Source of the DNA: Bacillota bacterium
GTDB taxonomy: Bacteria; Bacillota; Clostridia; Oscillospirales; Ruminococcaceae
Direction: 5' to 3'
Assembly: GCA_023396225.1 (NCBI GenBank)
Contig: JAEWWT010000017.1
Location: 1-46,186, forward strand
Length of the DNA: 46,186 nucleotides
Part shown: in pieces, positions 7,372 to 16,357 of the stretch
How the letters are laid out: each line of letters begins with the position of its first letter
Numbering within the stretch: position 1 is the stretch's first letter
Program-made: the position numbers and the translations under genes
The notes under the pieces: generated by a model
Database searches by the model: none
What the model was told of the DNA's origin: nothing
Seen by the model: only the letters and a program-made list of their open reading frames with translations

Positions 7372-7659
7372 CTACTGTTCCTCAAAATCAGAAGATTCAC
7401 TGATTTCTGCCGCTTTCAAAGATTTGATAAAACTTCTGACAGCATAGACAGCAAATGCAATCGAACTGATTACAAAAATAGCACTAAACAAAGTTATGCT
7501 CCAAACAGGCATTGGTTTTCCGCCGCCGTCCGTACCAAACATCAGCATCCATGCAAGGTAAAAAATATATCCTGCAACAAGCACTCTGAGTGCCAGTTTA
7601 CTGAAAGCTTTGTTTCTCATATTTTCATCATATTTCTTTTTTAAGGGCAGCTGTAGCAT
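7372..7659 (-). CDS. Small two-helix membrane protein
   Basis: This 95-residue protein has a basic N-terminus (LPLKKKYDENMRNKAFSK), two hydrophobic segments (about 24-42 and 51-72) and an acidic tail ESSDFEEQ. The loop between the helices contains GTDGGGKP. CGGAGGAGATTCAG is a strong ribosome-binding site. It lies 37 bp after mmsB and overlaps the start region of the next gene, so it is likely cotranscribed. No family is recognised. Confidence 0.65.
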   Translation of the reverse strand: MLQLPLKKKYDENMRNKAFSKLALRVLVAGYIFYLAWMLMFGTDGGGKPMPVWSITLFSAIFVISSIAFAVYAVRSFIKSLKAAEISESSDFEEQ

Positions 7660-7696
7660 CTGAATCTCCTCCGTAATTTATGTCTTATTATATATC

Positions 7697-8857
7697 TTAC
7701 GACTTTCCTGTCTTATGGTTTGATACTACATCAAATATAACAGCAAGGAGCAAAACAGCACCCTTTATTACATATTGCCAGTTGTTATCAATACCACAAA
7801 TAGACATTCCCTGATTGATAACACCAAGAAGCAGAGCTCCAATTACGATTCCAGGAACAGTTCCGGAACCGCCGTAAGCGGAGGCACCGCCTATAAAGCA
7901 TGAACCGATAGCATCCATTTCATAGGACATACCCAAATCACCGTTTACAGAACCAATTCTTGCTGCAACCAGAAGTCCCGAAAAACCTGCAAGTATACTC
8001 ATTGAACAATATGCTGCAAAATAAACTTTCTTTGTATCAATTCCTGAAAGCTTAGTTGCTTTTTCATTTCCGCCAACAGCATAGAAATAACGTCCGAATG
8101 CTGTCTTTGAAGTAATAAACGCATACAAGAATACTACAAGCATAATCCAAAGAAGCATTACTGGAATTCCCTTATAGCTTGACAATTTCCATGAGTAAAC
8201 AATTATAAGCAAATCAATAACTGATATTTTTGCGAAAGTAACAAATGGAGAAGAAACCGAGTATCCCTTTTTGCTCTTATTTATACGGCTGATTGCTGTA
8301 AATACAACAAGGAACACTGCAACAGCTATTCCAACAATAAGCGCAGACCATTTCATATTACCATCATCCAAACCAGGTATGCTTATATAAGATGTAAAGA
8401 TGTTGAGGAATGTCTTGTTTGCAATATTAACCGTTTTTGAAGAAAGAATAACACGTCCGAGGCCACGGAACAGAAACATTCCTGCCAATGTGCAGATAAA
8501 AGGAGGAATATGAATATATCCGATCCAGAAACCCTGCCAGATGCCTATTAACAATGAAATTATAAGGCAAAGAATAATTGTCAGAAAAGGATTAAGCCCC
8601 CCGGACATCAACTGTGCCGCTACCGCTCCCACAAGACAAAGGGTTGAGCCTACGGAAAGGTCAACGTTTCCTCCTGTTAAAATACAAAGCAACATACCGC
8701 ATGCCATAACCAGAACGTACGCATTCTGCAGCAGAAGATTTGAAATATTCTGTGCCAGAAAGATTTTACCGTTAGTAAATATTGTAAACAAGCCAAAAAC
8801 CACTACTAAGGCAATTGTCATTGAATATCTTTTTAAAAGTTTTTTGGTGCCTTCCAT
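7697..8857 (-). CDS. mmsB: Monosaccharide ABC transporter permease
   Basis: This 386-residue polytopic protein is of the BPD_transp_2 family, the permeases of ribose/xylose/multiple-monosaccharide importers. Recognisable stretches are LCILTGGNVDLSVGSTLCLVGAVAAQLM, the family's conserved membrane motif, and the C-terminal ISGIDTKKVYFAAYCSMSILAGFSGLLVAARIGSVNGDLGMSYEMDAIGSCFIGG. It forms the channel with MmsA. It starts 2 bp after the mmsA stop and AAGG precedes the ATG. The sequence favours the GguB/MmsB branch over XylH or RbsC; exact sugar specificity is not readable. Confidence 0.88.
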   Translation of the reverse strand: MEGTKKLLKRYSMTIALVVVFGLFTIFTNGKIFLAQNISNLLLQNAYVLVMACGMLLCILTGGNVDLSVGSTLCLVGAVAAQLMSGGLNPFLTIILCLIISLLIGIWQGFWIGYIHIPPFICTLAGMFLFRGLGRVILSSKTVNIANKTFLNIFTSYISIPGLDDGNMKWSALIVGIAVAVFLVVFTAISRINKSKKGYSVSSPFVTFAKISVIDLLIIVYSWKLSSYKGIPVMLLWIMLVVFLYAFITSKTAFGRYFYAVGGNEKATKLSGIDTKKVYFAAYCSMSILAGFSGLLVAARIGSVNGDLGMSYEMDAIGSCFIGGASAYGGSGTVPGIVIGALLLGVINQGMSICGIDNNWQYVIKGAVLLLAVIFDVVSNHKTGKS

Positions 8858-8859
8858 CC

Positions 8860-10425
8860 TTACTCACTCTCCTTTGATTTCTCTTTATTTTCAGCTTTGT
8901 CATAACGAAGAATTGCACCCATGATTTTTTCCTGTGTTGCTTCAGCTGCATTCATTTCTGTAACCAGGTTTCCCTCGTTCATAACGTAAATTCTGTCGCA
9001 CATACCTAAAAGTTCAGGCAGTTCAGAAGAAATCATAACTACTGCCTTGCCCTGAGAAACAAGATCATTCATAATACAATATATTTCATACTTAGCACCT
9101 ACATCAATACCACGTGTAGGCTCGTCAAGGATAAGCACTTCCGGATCAGCAAACATCCATTTTGAAAGGAGAACCTTCTGCTGATTTCCGCCCGAGAGAT
9201 TTCCGACATTCTGCTGTATTGACGGAGTCTTTGTTCTGAGCTTATTTTTATATTCCTCTGCTACTTGATTTTCTTTATCAACATCAATTATTCCACGTTG
9301 GCAAACTTTTTCAAGCCTTGACATTGTGGTATTACAGACAATTGTATCAGTAAGGATAAGTCCATTATCTTTTCTATCCTCAGTAACATAAGCAATTCCA
9401 GCCTCAATGGCTTCACGCTCATTTCTGAGTATCTTTTCTTTTCCGAAAAGCTTCAGTGTGCCTGTTATTGAGGTTCCAAAGCTCTTACCGAAAATAGATC
9501 TTGCAAGTTCAGTTCTTCCAGCTCCCTGAAGTCCTGAGAAACCGACTATCTCACCCTTATGCACATTAAATGAAACATTATTTACAACGCGCTTTTCTGT
9601 ATACACAGGATGATATACAGTCCAGTTTGAAACCTCCATTACAACTTCGGAGCTTATATTATGCTCACGTGCAGGATAACGGTCAGTTAGTTCACGTCCG
9701 ACCATTCCCTGAATAATACGATCCTCGTCAATATTGTGATCAGAATTGTCAATTGTTTCAATGGTTGACCCATCACGCACAATTGTAATCCTGTCTGCAA
9801 CATATGCAACCTCAGAAAGCTTATGAGAAATAATAATAGAAGTCATGCCCTGCTTTTTAAATTCAATCAGCATGTCCAACAACATTCTCGAATCAGCCTC
9901 ATTTAACGAAGAAGTAGGTTCATCAAGAATTAACAGCTTTACATTCTTTGAAAGTGCCTTTGCAATCTCAACTAACTGCTGTTTTCCTGTTCCGATATCC
10001 TTTATCAGCGTCATCGGACTATCTTTCAATCCAACTTTTCTTAGGTGCTTTTCCGCTTGACTAAAAGTTTCGTCCCAATCCATACCAAAATTGCTTTTAC
10101 GTTCATTGCCAAGAAACATATTTTCACCAATAGAAAGCTCAGGGATAAGAGCAAGCTCCTGATGTATGATTACTATTCCGAGCTTTTCACTGTCACGGAC
10201 ATTTTTGAACACACATTCATTATTATTATAAAAAATTGTTCCTTGATATTCACCATGGGGTATGGTTCCACTGAGGACATTCATCAGTGTTGATTTTCCG
10301 GCACCGTTCTCACCTACAAGCGCATGAATTTCACCACGCTCTACATTGAGATTAACATTATCCAATGCTTTAACACCCGGATAAAGTTTTGTAATTTCTT
10401 TCATTACCAAAATGCTATCTGACAA
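8860..10425 (-). CDS. mmsA: Monosaccharide ABC transporter ATP-binding protein
   Basis: This duplicated ABC ATPase of about 521 residues is typical of sugar importers of the MglA/XylG/GguA type. The first domain has Walker A GENGAGKST (38-46) and Walker B LLILDEPTSSL. The second has a degenerate Walker A (LQGAGRTE) and the signature LSGGNQQKV followed by VLILDEPTRGIDVGAKYEIY, the usual asymmetry of the family. A TTG at 10425 with GGGGGGAGAG just upstream is the best start. The longer frame from 10464 crosses the ribosome-binding site, and ATG 10404 lacks one. A hairpin at 10471-10498 separates it from chvE. Confidence 0.88.
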   Translation of the reverse strand: MSDSILVMKEITKLYPGVKALDNVNLNVERGEIHALVGENGAGKSTLMNVLSGTIPHGEYQGTIFYNNNECVFKNVRDSEKLGIVIIHQELALIPELSIGENMFLGNERKSNFGMDWDETFSQAEKHLRKVGLKDSPMTLIKDIGTGKQQLVEIAKALSKNVKLLILDEPTSSLNEADSRMLLDMLIEFKKQGMTSIIISHKLSEVAYVADRITIVRDGSTIETIDNSDHNIDEDRIIQGMVGRELTDRYPAREHNISSEVVMEVSNWTVYHPVYTEKRVVNNVSFNVHKGEIVGFSGLQGAGRTELARSIFGKSFGTSITGTLKLFGKEKILRNEREAIEAGIAYVTEDRKDNGLILTDTIVCNTTMSRLEKVCQRGIIDVDKENQVAEEYKNKLRTKTPSIQQNVGNLSGGNQQKVLLSKWMFADPEVLILDEPTRGIDVGAKYEIYCIMNDLVSQGKAVVMISSELPELLGMCDRIYVMNEGNLVTEMNAAEATQEKIMGAILRYDKAENKEKSKESE

Positions 10426-10470
10426 GGCTCTCCCCCCAATCTTATAATTTTTATTTTCATGCAAAAATAT

Positions 10471-10498
10471 AACAGGCAGAACCGTAGCCCCGCCTGTT
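10471..10498 (-). terminator. Intercistronic hairpin between chvE and mmsA
   Basis: AACAGGC/GCCTGTT with a 14-nt GC-rich loop is followed on the minus strand by TATATTTTT. It is probably a partial terminator giving more binding protein than membrane components. Confidence 0.65.
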
Positions 10499-10543
10499 CA
10501 TTTGCTTTAAGACTTATACATGGGCTATAAATCCGTTATTGGT

Positions 10544-11680
10544 TTAGCCTACCGGATGTGGATAACCGTCATCACCCATTGTGTAGTAACCTGGTTGAAC
10601 AAGTTCCTTATCAATATTGTCCTTAGTAACTACTGTAGGAACAAGAAGGAATGATGGAATCTTACCAGTGTTATTGTCATAAGACTCTGTATCATATGTG
10701 GCATCGAATTTCCAGTTTGCAGACTTAACAAAGTTTGCATCAGGAGTTTTGCCATTAAGAATTGCATCAGCAACATCAAGTGTTACAACTGCTTCATTAG
10801 CTACTGCCTTATAAACTGTCATAGACTGTTTACCATCAACTATATTAGCAAGGTTAGCCTCGTCGCCGTCCTGACCGGTAATTATTACAGGGTTTGTTCC
10901 TGCATAGTCAGATTCAATAGCCTGTGTAACGCCAAGTGCTGTAGAATCGTTAGAAGCAAGAGCGATATCAAGCTGTGTTCCGTCAGAATAATTTGAAGCA
11001 AGGATATTCTGCATACGGTTCATAGCAGTTGAAGTATCCCAAGAAGCTGTTGCAACCTGTTCAAATTTTGTCTGGCCAGAAACTACATTAAGAATACCTG
11101 CATCAAGGTAAGGCTTAAGAGTATCATATGCACCGTTGAAGAAGAAACCAGCATTGTTGTCAGCTGGGTCACCTGCTGTAAATTCTATATTATACTTTTT
11201 AGATGTGTCTGAAACGTCAAGACCTAATTTATCAATAACATACTGGCCCTGAAGCTTTCCTACTGTGTAATTATCAAATGATACATAGTAATCAACTGCT
11301 TTAGTGTTCATGATAAGACGGTCATAGGAAATAACAGGTATTCCCTTTTTATCAGCGTCATCAAGAACTGTTGAAAGTGATTCACCGTCGATTGCAGCAA
11401 TAACAAGAAGACTTACATTATCTGCAATCAGGTTTTCAATGTCGTTAACCTGCTGAGTGATGTCATTATCGGAATAAACAAGACTAACTTCATATCCCTT
11501 ACTCTTAAACTGTTTTTCAAGAAATGATCCGTCACGATTCCAACGTTCGAGTGATTTTGTAGGCATTGCTATACCAATCTTGACCTTTTTTCCTGCATCG
11601 GAATTATTGCCACCTGATGCACATCCAACCAAAGCAATGGCAAGGAATAGTGCAAGGGCGAGTGATAAAAATTTTTTCAT
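10544..11680 (-). CDS. chvE: Monosaccharide-binding lipoprotein of the ABC importer
   Basis: The signal peptide MKKFLSLALALFLAIALVGC ends in lipobox ALVGC, so the protein is anchored outside the membrane. The mature part is a periplasmic-binding-protein type I fold like ChvE/XylF: KVKIGIAMPTKSLERWNRDG, the NDIENLIADNVSLLVIAAID segment, PVISYDRLI and VIITGQDGDEANLANIVDGKQSMTVYK. ATG 11680 follows GAGGAGGATAAGC; the upstream ATG lies inside that site. It is the first gene of chvE-mmsA-mmsB. The best match is the multiple-monosaccharide (GguAB/ChvE) type, with glucose, galactose, arabinose or xylose as possible ligands. Confidence 0.88.
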   Translation of the reverse strand: MKKFLSLALALFLAIALVGCASGGNNSDAGKKVKIGIAMPTKSLERWNRDGSFLEKQFKSKGYEVSLVYSDNDITQQVNDIENLIADNVSLLVIAAIDGESLSTVLDDADKKGIPVISYDRLIMNTKAVDYYVSFDNYTVGKLQGQYVIDKLGLDVSDTSKKYNIEFTAGDPADNNAGFFFNGAYDTLKPYLDAGILNVVSGQTKFEQVATASWDTSTAMNRMQNILASNYSDGTQLDIALASNDSTALGVTQAIESDYAGTNPVIITGQDGDEANLANIVDGKQSMTVYKAVANEAVVTLDVADAILNGKTPDANFVKSANWKFDATYDTESYDNNTGKIPSFLLVPTVVTKDNIDKELVQPGYYTMGDDGYPHPVG

Positions 11681-12072
11681 GCTTATCCTCCTCATGTTTT
11701 GCGACTAAAACAATTATTTCCTTGAAAATCTTTTCAAGAATTTATTACATGTTACCACTGTTTTTAAACAATGTCAATATATTTTTTGCGATACGATAAA
11801 AATATTTGTGCATTTATTGCTATTGTCATGTATTATTAATATTTTAAAAAAATGAAAATAATACCTTATTTATATATATTATTAACAATTTTCTCTTATG
11901 TTTTTATTTCTAATGTACTATATAAATGTCTTTTTTTGTAATTTAGCTTAATGATTAATGATATTACTATGCGCAATTAATAGCATTAATATACCATAAT
12001 ACATCTTCTAAACTGCAATTTTATTTAAAAATAAATTTCCTATATCTTTAATTATTAATGAATATCTTTGAA
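11681..12072 (-). promoter_or_regulatory. chvE promoter region with palindrome
   Basis: On the minus strand TTGACA (11777-11772), a 17-bp spacer and TAACAT (11754-11749) form a good promoter. Downstream of the predicted start of transcription lies the perfect palindrome CTTGAAAATCTTTTCAAG (11721-11738), a candidate operator. The rest, 11800-12072, is very AT-rich with nothing I can name. Confidence 0.7.
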
Positions 12073-12504
12073 TTAATTGGCAAGTAGTTTTATAAGAGTA
12101 TCCCTGAATGTGTTATCCTGTTCCTGTGTCCGCTTTGATTGTCCTTTAAGACGTCCTCCTGCATTGCGTATTTTCTTAGCTGTATGGCGAGCCAAAAGAA
12201 GTGCATCAATGTTATCATTATTATATGTTAATCCATTCTGATTTATTACAATAGCACTGCGTGCAAGACACATTGCCGCCAATCCATAATCTTGTGTTAT
12301 AATTATATCTCCCTTATCAAGAAGATTAACAAGGGCAAAATCAACGCTGTCTGATCCTTTAGAAAAAGTAAGTGTTTTTGCACCTGCTTTTTCTATCTCG
12401 TGTGATGTATCGCAAAGTATTAGTACATCAATATGATATTTTTGTGCTATAGATATAGTAATATCTACAACAGGACATCCGTCTGCATCAATTAATATTC
12501 TCAT
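12073..12504 (-). CDS. YaiI/YqxD family (DUF188) protein
   Basis: This 143-residue protein begins MRILIDADGCPV, the invariant start of the YaiI/YqxD family. IITQDYGLAAMCLARSAIVINQNGLTYNNDNIDALLLARHTAKKIRNAGGRLKGQSKRT is the rest of the family's conserved core. The family has a PIN-like fold with conserved Asp residues, and its biochemical function is unknown. Length is normal. It is monocistronic by context, with AT-rich gaps on both sides and no obvious functional partner. Confidence 0.9.
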   Translation of the reverse strand: MRILIDADGCPVVDITISIAQKYHIDVLILCDTSHEIEKAGAKTLTFSKGSDSVDFALVNLLDKGDIIITQDYGLAAMCLARSAIVINQNGLTYNNDNIDALLLARHTAKKIRNAGGRLKGQSKRTQEQDNTFRDTLIKLLAN

Positions 12505-12842
12505 ATGTTAACCTCAATCTATAATTATTTTGAAATTTAAACTGTCTAATATTTTTAGCTAAAGCTTTTATTAATTTTTACTTACTTTAAGTTTATTGTA
12601 CACATAATATACTATTTGTAATAATATATTAGTTAAATGATTAAACACTTGTCTGCACTTATTTTTATAGGGTAAAAAGTTTATGCGTAAGTATTTCAAT
12701 AACAGCAAGTGCCATTAATTCTTGTATCATTTCCTTTGTATTATATTTTTAATGCAATAATTACAGATTTTTGCATATAATAAAATAGTAGCAAAGAGGC
12801 TCATGCAAAAGCGTGAGTCTTACTTTATTTTTGGAAAAAATA
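12505..12842 (+). promoter_or_regulatory. asnB upstream region
   Basis: AT-rich sequence with no supportable ORF. A TATAAT at 12776-12781 is the best -10 candidate for asnB, though its -35 is poor. It is followed by a hairpin GGCTCATGC/GCGTGAGTC around 12799-12819 and then a T-rich stretch, which could act as an attenuator ahead of repeat copy B. Confidence 0.4.
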
Positions 12843-12957
12843 GCGTGAAAAATACTTTTCACAAAGTTATTTATTCCTTTCTGCAAGTGCAAGAGCAGAA
12901 TTTTTTGCTTACTGAACTAAGTTCAGTTTCAATTCGGAATAAATAGCGGAAAGGAAT
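12843..12957 (-). repeat. Two-hairpin MITE-like element, copy B
   Basis: Reverse orientation relative to copy A. GCGTGAAAAATACTTTTCAC (12843-12862) is followed by ATTCCTTTCTGC (12873-12884), a longer internal part with the palindrome ACTGAACTAAGTTCAGT (12911-12927), and GCGGAAAGGAAT (12946-12957). The terminal AAAGGAAT and adjoining GGAG form the ribosome-binding site of asnB. Confidence 0.75.
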
Positions 12958-12967
12958 GGAGATTATT

Positions 12968-14830
12968 ATGTGTGGAATTGCTGGATTTTGCAGCTTTAAC
13001 GGAAACTATACCGTTTCGGAGGAGCGCTCTGTTTATTGTTTGGAAATATTAAAAAATATGAGACTTGCCATTGCACATAGAGGCAATGACCAGACCGGCG
13101 AATACCTCAGAAAAAATACAGGGCTCAGTCATACTCGTCTGTCAATACGTGATATTTCAGGCGGAACGCAACCTATGGTAAGAACGCACAACGGAGTTGA
13201 GTATGCAATTGTATTTAACGGGGAAATATACAATACAGACGAGCTTACCGCAGACCTGAAAACAAAAGGATATGAATTTGAAACGACCTGCGACACAGAA
13301 GCAATACTATATGCTTATATGGAGTACGGCACAAAATGCGTTGATTACCTCAACGGAATATTTGCTTTTGCGGTATGGGACGGAGCAGAAAACAAACTCA
13401 TACTTGCAAGAGACAGAGCAGGCGTCAAGCCTTTGTTTTACAGCGTACAGAATGGAGAAATTATTTTTGGTTCAGAATTAAAGGCGTTGTTCGCGCATCC
13501 AGATATACAGCCGAGAATAACCATAGACGGCTTGCGTGAAATTTTTGGCATAGGTCCTGCCAGAACACACGGCTGCGGCGTATTTGACGGAATTTCTGAA
13601 GTTGTTCCCGGATATTTTGCGGTATACAGCGAGAAAGGAATGAAATTTCATAAGTACTGGGATCTGAAAAGTGAGGTTCATACTGACAGTTATGAAGAAA
13701 CCGTCAGCAAAGTTTCTTATCTTGTAAGCGACTCCATAACAAGACAAATGGTGTCCGATGTTCCAGTATGCAGTTTTTTATCGGGAGGAATAGACTCAAG
13801 CATAGTTACAGCGGTTTCTGCTGAGTGTATGAAAAAAGCCGGAGGAATATTCAATACATTTTCATTTGACTTTTCGGGAAATGACAGATTTTTTACATCA
13901 AATAGCTTCCAGCCTGAACGTGACAGGCCTTATGTTGACATAATGCTTTCACATGTTAATACAAATCATACTTATCTGGAATGTGATGAAGAAAACCTTG
14001 CTGACTTGCTTTATGACGCAATGAGAGCTAAGGATTTGCCCGGGATGGCAGATATTGACGCATCTATGCTTTATTTTTGCAGGCTTGTAAAAAAGAAAAA
14101 CAAAGTAGCTCTTACAGGAGAATGTGCAGACGAAATATTTGGCGGTTATCCGTGGTTTTACCGTGAAGATCTTCTTATGGGAGACGGTTTTCCGTGGTCA
14201 AAGAATATTCAGATGAGACAATGCCTTTTGCGTAATAATTTTATAAAGCAATTGGATCTTGAAAGCTATGTGAACGAACGCTACAATGATGCTGTCAGGA
14301 ACGTTCCAAGACTGGATGGAGAAACCAAGGAAGAAGCAAAGCGTAGGGAAATAACCTATCTTAATATAAAATGGTTTATGCAGACTCTGCTTGACAGAAT
14401 GGACAGAACCAGCATGTATTCAGGACTTGAGGCAAGAGTTCCGTTTGCCGACCATAGAATTATGGAATACGTCTTTAATGTTCCTTGGGAAATGAAACGC
14501 AGAAACGGCATAGAAAAATCGCTGCTCAGAGACGCTTTCAGCGACACCATTCCTCATGAACTGCTGTATCGCAAGAAAAGTCCGTATCCCAAAACATATA
14601 ATCCTGCATATGAAAAAATTCTTGCCGAAAGACTTTGCTCAGCGGTAAATGACAGTAGTCTGCCCCTTAATGAATTTGTAGATAAAGAAAAAGTTCTGAG
14701 GTTCCTTGAAAAGCCAAACGAGTACGGTAAACCTTGGTTTGGTCAGCTTATGACAGCGGTTCAGCTTGCGGCATATATACTTCAGTTTGAAAGCTGGCTT
14801 ACAGAATACAAGCCAAAAATCTTAATATGA
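12968..14830 (+). CDS. asnB: Asparagine synthetase, glutamine-hydrolysing
   Basis: This 620-residue protein starts MCGIAGF, so Cys 2 becomes the N-terminal nucleophile of the class II glutaminase domain. That fixes the start at 12968, not 12956. Glutaminase landmarks include AHRGNDQTGEY, NGEIYN and CDTEAI. The C-terminal synthetase has the ATP pyrophosphatase P-loop SFLSGGIDSSIV, then ALTGECADEIFGGYPWFYRE and DRMDRTSMYSGLEARVPFADHRIMEY. It makes asparagine and AMP from aspartate, ATP and glutamine. It is a single gene with a terminator at 14904-14966. Its ribosome-binding site comes from repeat copy B. Confidence 0.95.
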   Translation: MCGIAGFCSFNGNYTVSEERSVYCLEILKNMRLAIAHRGNDQTGEYLRKNTGLSHTRLSIRDISGGTQPMVRTHNGVEYAIVFNGEIYNTDELTADLKTKGYEFETTCDTEAILYAYMEYGTKCVDYLNGIFAFAVWDGAENKLILARDRAGVKPLFYSVQNGEIIFGSELKALFAHPDIQPRITIDGLREIFGIGPARTHGCGVFDGISEVVPGYFAVYSEKGMKFHKYWDLKSEVHTDSYEETVSKVSYLVSDSITRQMVSDVPVCSFLSGGIDSSIVTAVSAECMKKAGGIFNTFSFDFSGNDRFFTSNSFQPERDRPYVDIMLSHVNTNHTYLECDEENLADLLYDAMRAKDLPGMADIDASMLYFCRLVKKKNKVALTGECADEIFGGYPWFYREDLLMGDGFPWSKNIQMRQCLLRNNFIKQLDLESYVNERYNDAVRNVPRLDGETKEEAKRREITYLNIKWFMQTLLDRMDRTSMYSGLEARVPFADHRIMEYVFNVPWEMKRRNGIEKSLLRDAFSDTIPHELLYRKKSPYPKTYNPAYEKILAERLCSAVNDSSLPLNEFVDKEKVLRFLEKPNEYGKPWFGQLMTAVQLAAYILQFESWLTEYKPKILI

Positions 14831-14903
14831 TCCATATTCTTGGGTGGAATACGACTTAGCTTGTTATTTCAATTTGTTAGTTGAAAACTTTTGCTTTGCA
14901 AAT

Positions 14904-14966
14904 CTCCTTTTGATTTTTTGAATACAGTTGTCATACTGTACTTCTATTATATCAAAAGGAGTTTTT
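14904..14966 (+). terminator. asnB terminator
   Basis: CTCCTTTTGAT (14904-14914) pairs with ATCAAAAGGAG (14951-14961) and TTTTT follows. A small inner inverted repeat ACAGT/ACTGT lies in the loop. The remainder of the gap to 15139 is AT-rich and featureless. Confidence 0.75.
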
Positions 14967-15139
14967 ATTTCATATTAGTTGCTAAATCTCTTTTGAAATC
15001 ATGGCAAAGTTTAATTTTGTTAATACAATAACATTTTATAAAATTTGTCTTTTAATAATCATTATACACCATATTAAATTATAATTTCTATATTTATAAG
15101 TACACATTACAAATCTTTTATAAAGCATTTTAATAATTA

Positions 15140-15168
15140 TTGACGATAAAAGAAAAACAGTGTACAAT
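15140..15168 (+). promoter_or_regulatory. Nitroreductase promoter
   Basis: TTGACG (15140-15145), a 17-bp spacer and TACAAT (15163-15168) stand about 50 bp before the nitroreductase ATG. Confidence 0.75.
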
Positions 15169-15216
15169 AATATAATAAAATTCTATTAATTGTTAAGTGA
15201 AAGCGAGAGACGGAAA

Positions 15217-15810
15217 ATGATACAGGCAATTGATAAAAGAAGAAGTACTCGTAAATATTTAAATAATGAAATTTCAGAGCAAGACATTAGTGAAATAATT
15301 AGAAGTGGAATACAAGCCCCATCCTCAAAGAACAGACAACCATGGAAGTTTGTTGTAGTACAAGGAAATGCAAAAAGTGAAATGCTCCAAGCTTTTAACA
15401 GGGGCATCAACCGTGAAGAAAATGGAGTCGCTTTGCTCCCTGAAAGCACAAAATATATCGAATCTGCAAAACGTACAATAGAAATACTTGAACAATCTCC
15501 TGTTGTTATTTTTGTTGTAAATCCTCTGGGAAAAGGTATTTTAAAAGAGATAACGCCAGAAGAACGTATTTATGATGTATGCAACATTCAATCAACAAGT
15601 GCTGCAATTCAGAATATGCTTCTTGAAGCTACTGAAATGGGAATAGGCAGCTTGTGGGTATGCGACATATTCTTTGCATATCAAGAATTATCTGAGTGGC
15701 TTAATACCAGTGGTGAACTTTTAGCGGCTGTTGCTCTCGGATATCCTGATGAATCTCCGAACCCACGCCCACGCAAGCAGATTGATGAAGTTGTTGAATG
15801 GAGATATTGA
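15217..15810 (+). CDS. Nitroreductase-family flavoprotein
   Basis: This 197-residue protein begins MIQAIDKRRSTRKYLNN, the FMN-contacting start of the nitroreductase family. The continuation IIRSGIQAPSSKNRQPWKFVVV is the second FMN segment, and ATEMGIGSLWVCDI near residue 140 together with VALGYPDE completes the pattern. It would be a dimeric FMN-dependent NAD(P)H oxidoreductase with unknown substrate. ATG 15217 is chosen over the TTG at 15190, because the family begins here. The ribosome-binding site (GAGAGACGGA) is only fair. It is followed after 59 bp by the ArsC-like gene, possibly cotranscribed. Confidence 0.9.
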   Translation: MIQAIDKRRSTRKYLNNEISEQDISEIIRSGIQAPSSKNRQPWKFVVVQGNAKSEMLQAFNRGINREENGVALLPESTKYIESAKRTIEILEQSPVVIFVVNPLGKGILKEITPEERIYDVCNIQSTSAAIQNMLLEATEMGIGSLWVCDIFFAYQELSEWLNTSGELLAAVALGYPDESPNPRPRKQIDEVVEWRY

Positions 15811-15869
15811 AATTGCAGAAATTTTGCTTTAGAAACCTTGATAAATAGCATATAGGAGTGGAAATTATT

Positions 15870-16289
15870 ATGCCAGAAACAAAGAAGTTGAAAGTTGCAT
15901 TCATATGCGTTCATAATTCATGCAGAAGTCAGATGGCGGAAGCACTTGGAAAGTTGATAGCATCTGATGTTTTTGAAAGCTACTCTGCGGGGACAGAAAC
16001 AAAGCCTCAGATAAATCAGGATGCTGTACGCATTATCAAGGATATGTATGGCATTGATATGGAAAAGAACCAATACTCAAAACTATTGAAAGACATTCCT
16101 GCAGTAGATATTGTTATTACAATGGGATGTAATGTAGCATGTCCGATGGTTCCATGCAGTTATCGTGAGGACTGGGGTTTGGATGACCCAACTGGAAAGA
16201 CGGATGAACATTTTGTTGAAATAGCAAAAGTAATAGAAAGTAAAATATTTAATCTAAAAAATAAAATCATTGAGGGAAAAATAAAATAG
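15870..16289 (+). CDS. Arsenate reductase/low-molecular-weight phosphatase-like protein
   Basis: This 139-residue protein has the P-loop CVHNSCRSQMAEA (Cys 13, Arg 19: CX5R) followed by SAGTETKPQINQDAV. The second conserved block is TMGCNVACPMVPCSYREDWGLDDPTGK, with Cys 87, 91 and 96. A Cys pair there is the hallmark of thioredoxin-coupled ArsC proteins, and DDP supplies the general acid. It could reduce arsenate to arsenite. No other ars gene (arsR, arsB, acr3) is adjacent, so a phosphatase or another role remains possible. ATG 15870 follows AGGAG; the GTG at 15858 lies inside that site. A strong terminator follows. Confidence 0.82.
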   Translation: MPETKKLKVAFICVHNSCRSQMAEALGKLIASDVFESYSAGTETKPQINQDAVRIIKDMYGIDMEKNQYSKLLKDIPAVDIVITMGCNVACPMVPCSYREDWGLDDPTGKTDEHFVEIAKVIESKIFNLKNKIIEGKIK

Positions 16290-16326
16290 AAATAATTAAA
16301 TTGAAATGTAAGTCAAAAAAGAAAAT

Positions 16327-16354
16327 AATACCCGCCGAATTATCGGCGGGTATT
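16327..16354. terminator. Bidirectional terminator
   Basis: AATACCCGCCGA and TCGGCGGGTATT form a GC-rich stem between the convergent ArsC-like and hcp genes, only 4 bp before the hcp stop. Confidence 0.9.
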
Positions 16355-16357
16355 TGC

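Noticed and set aside
15870..16289. An arsenic-resistance operon
   Set aside because: Only the ArsC-like gene is present; no arsR, efflux pump or operator is beside it.
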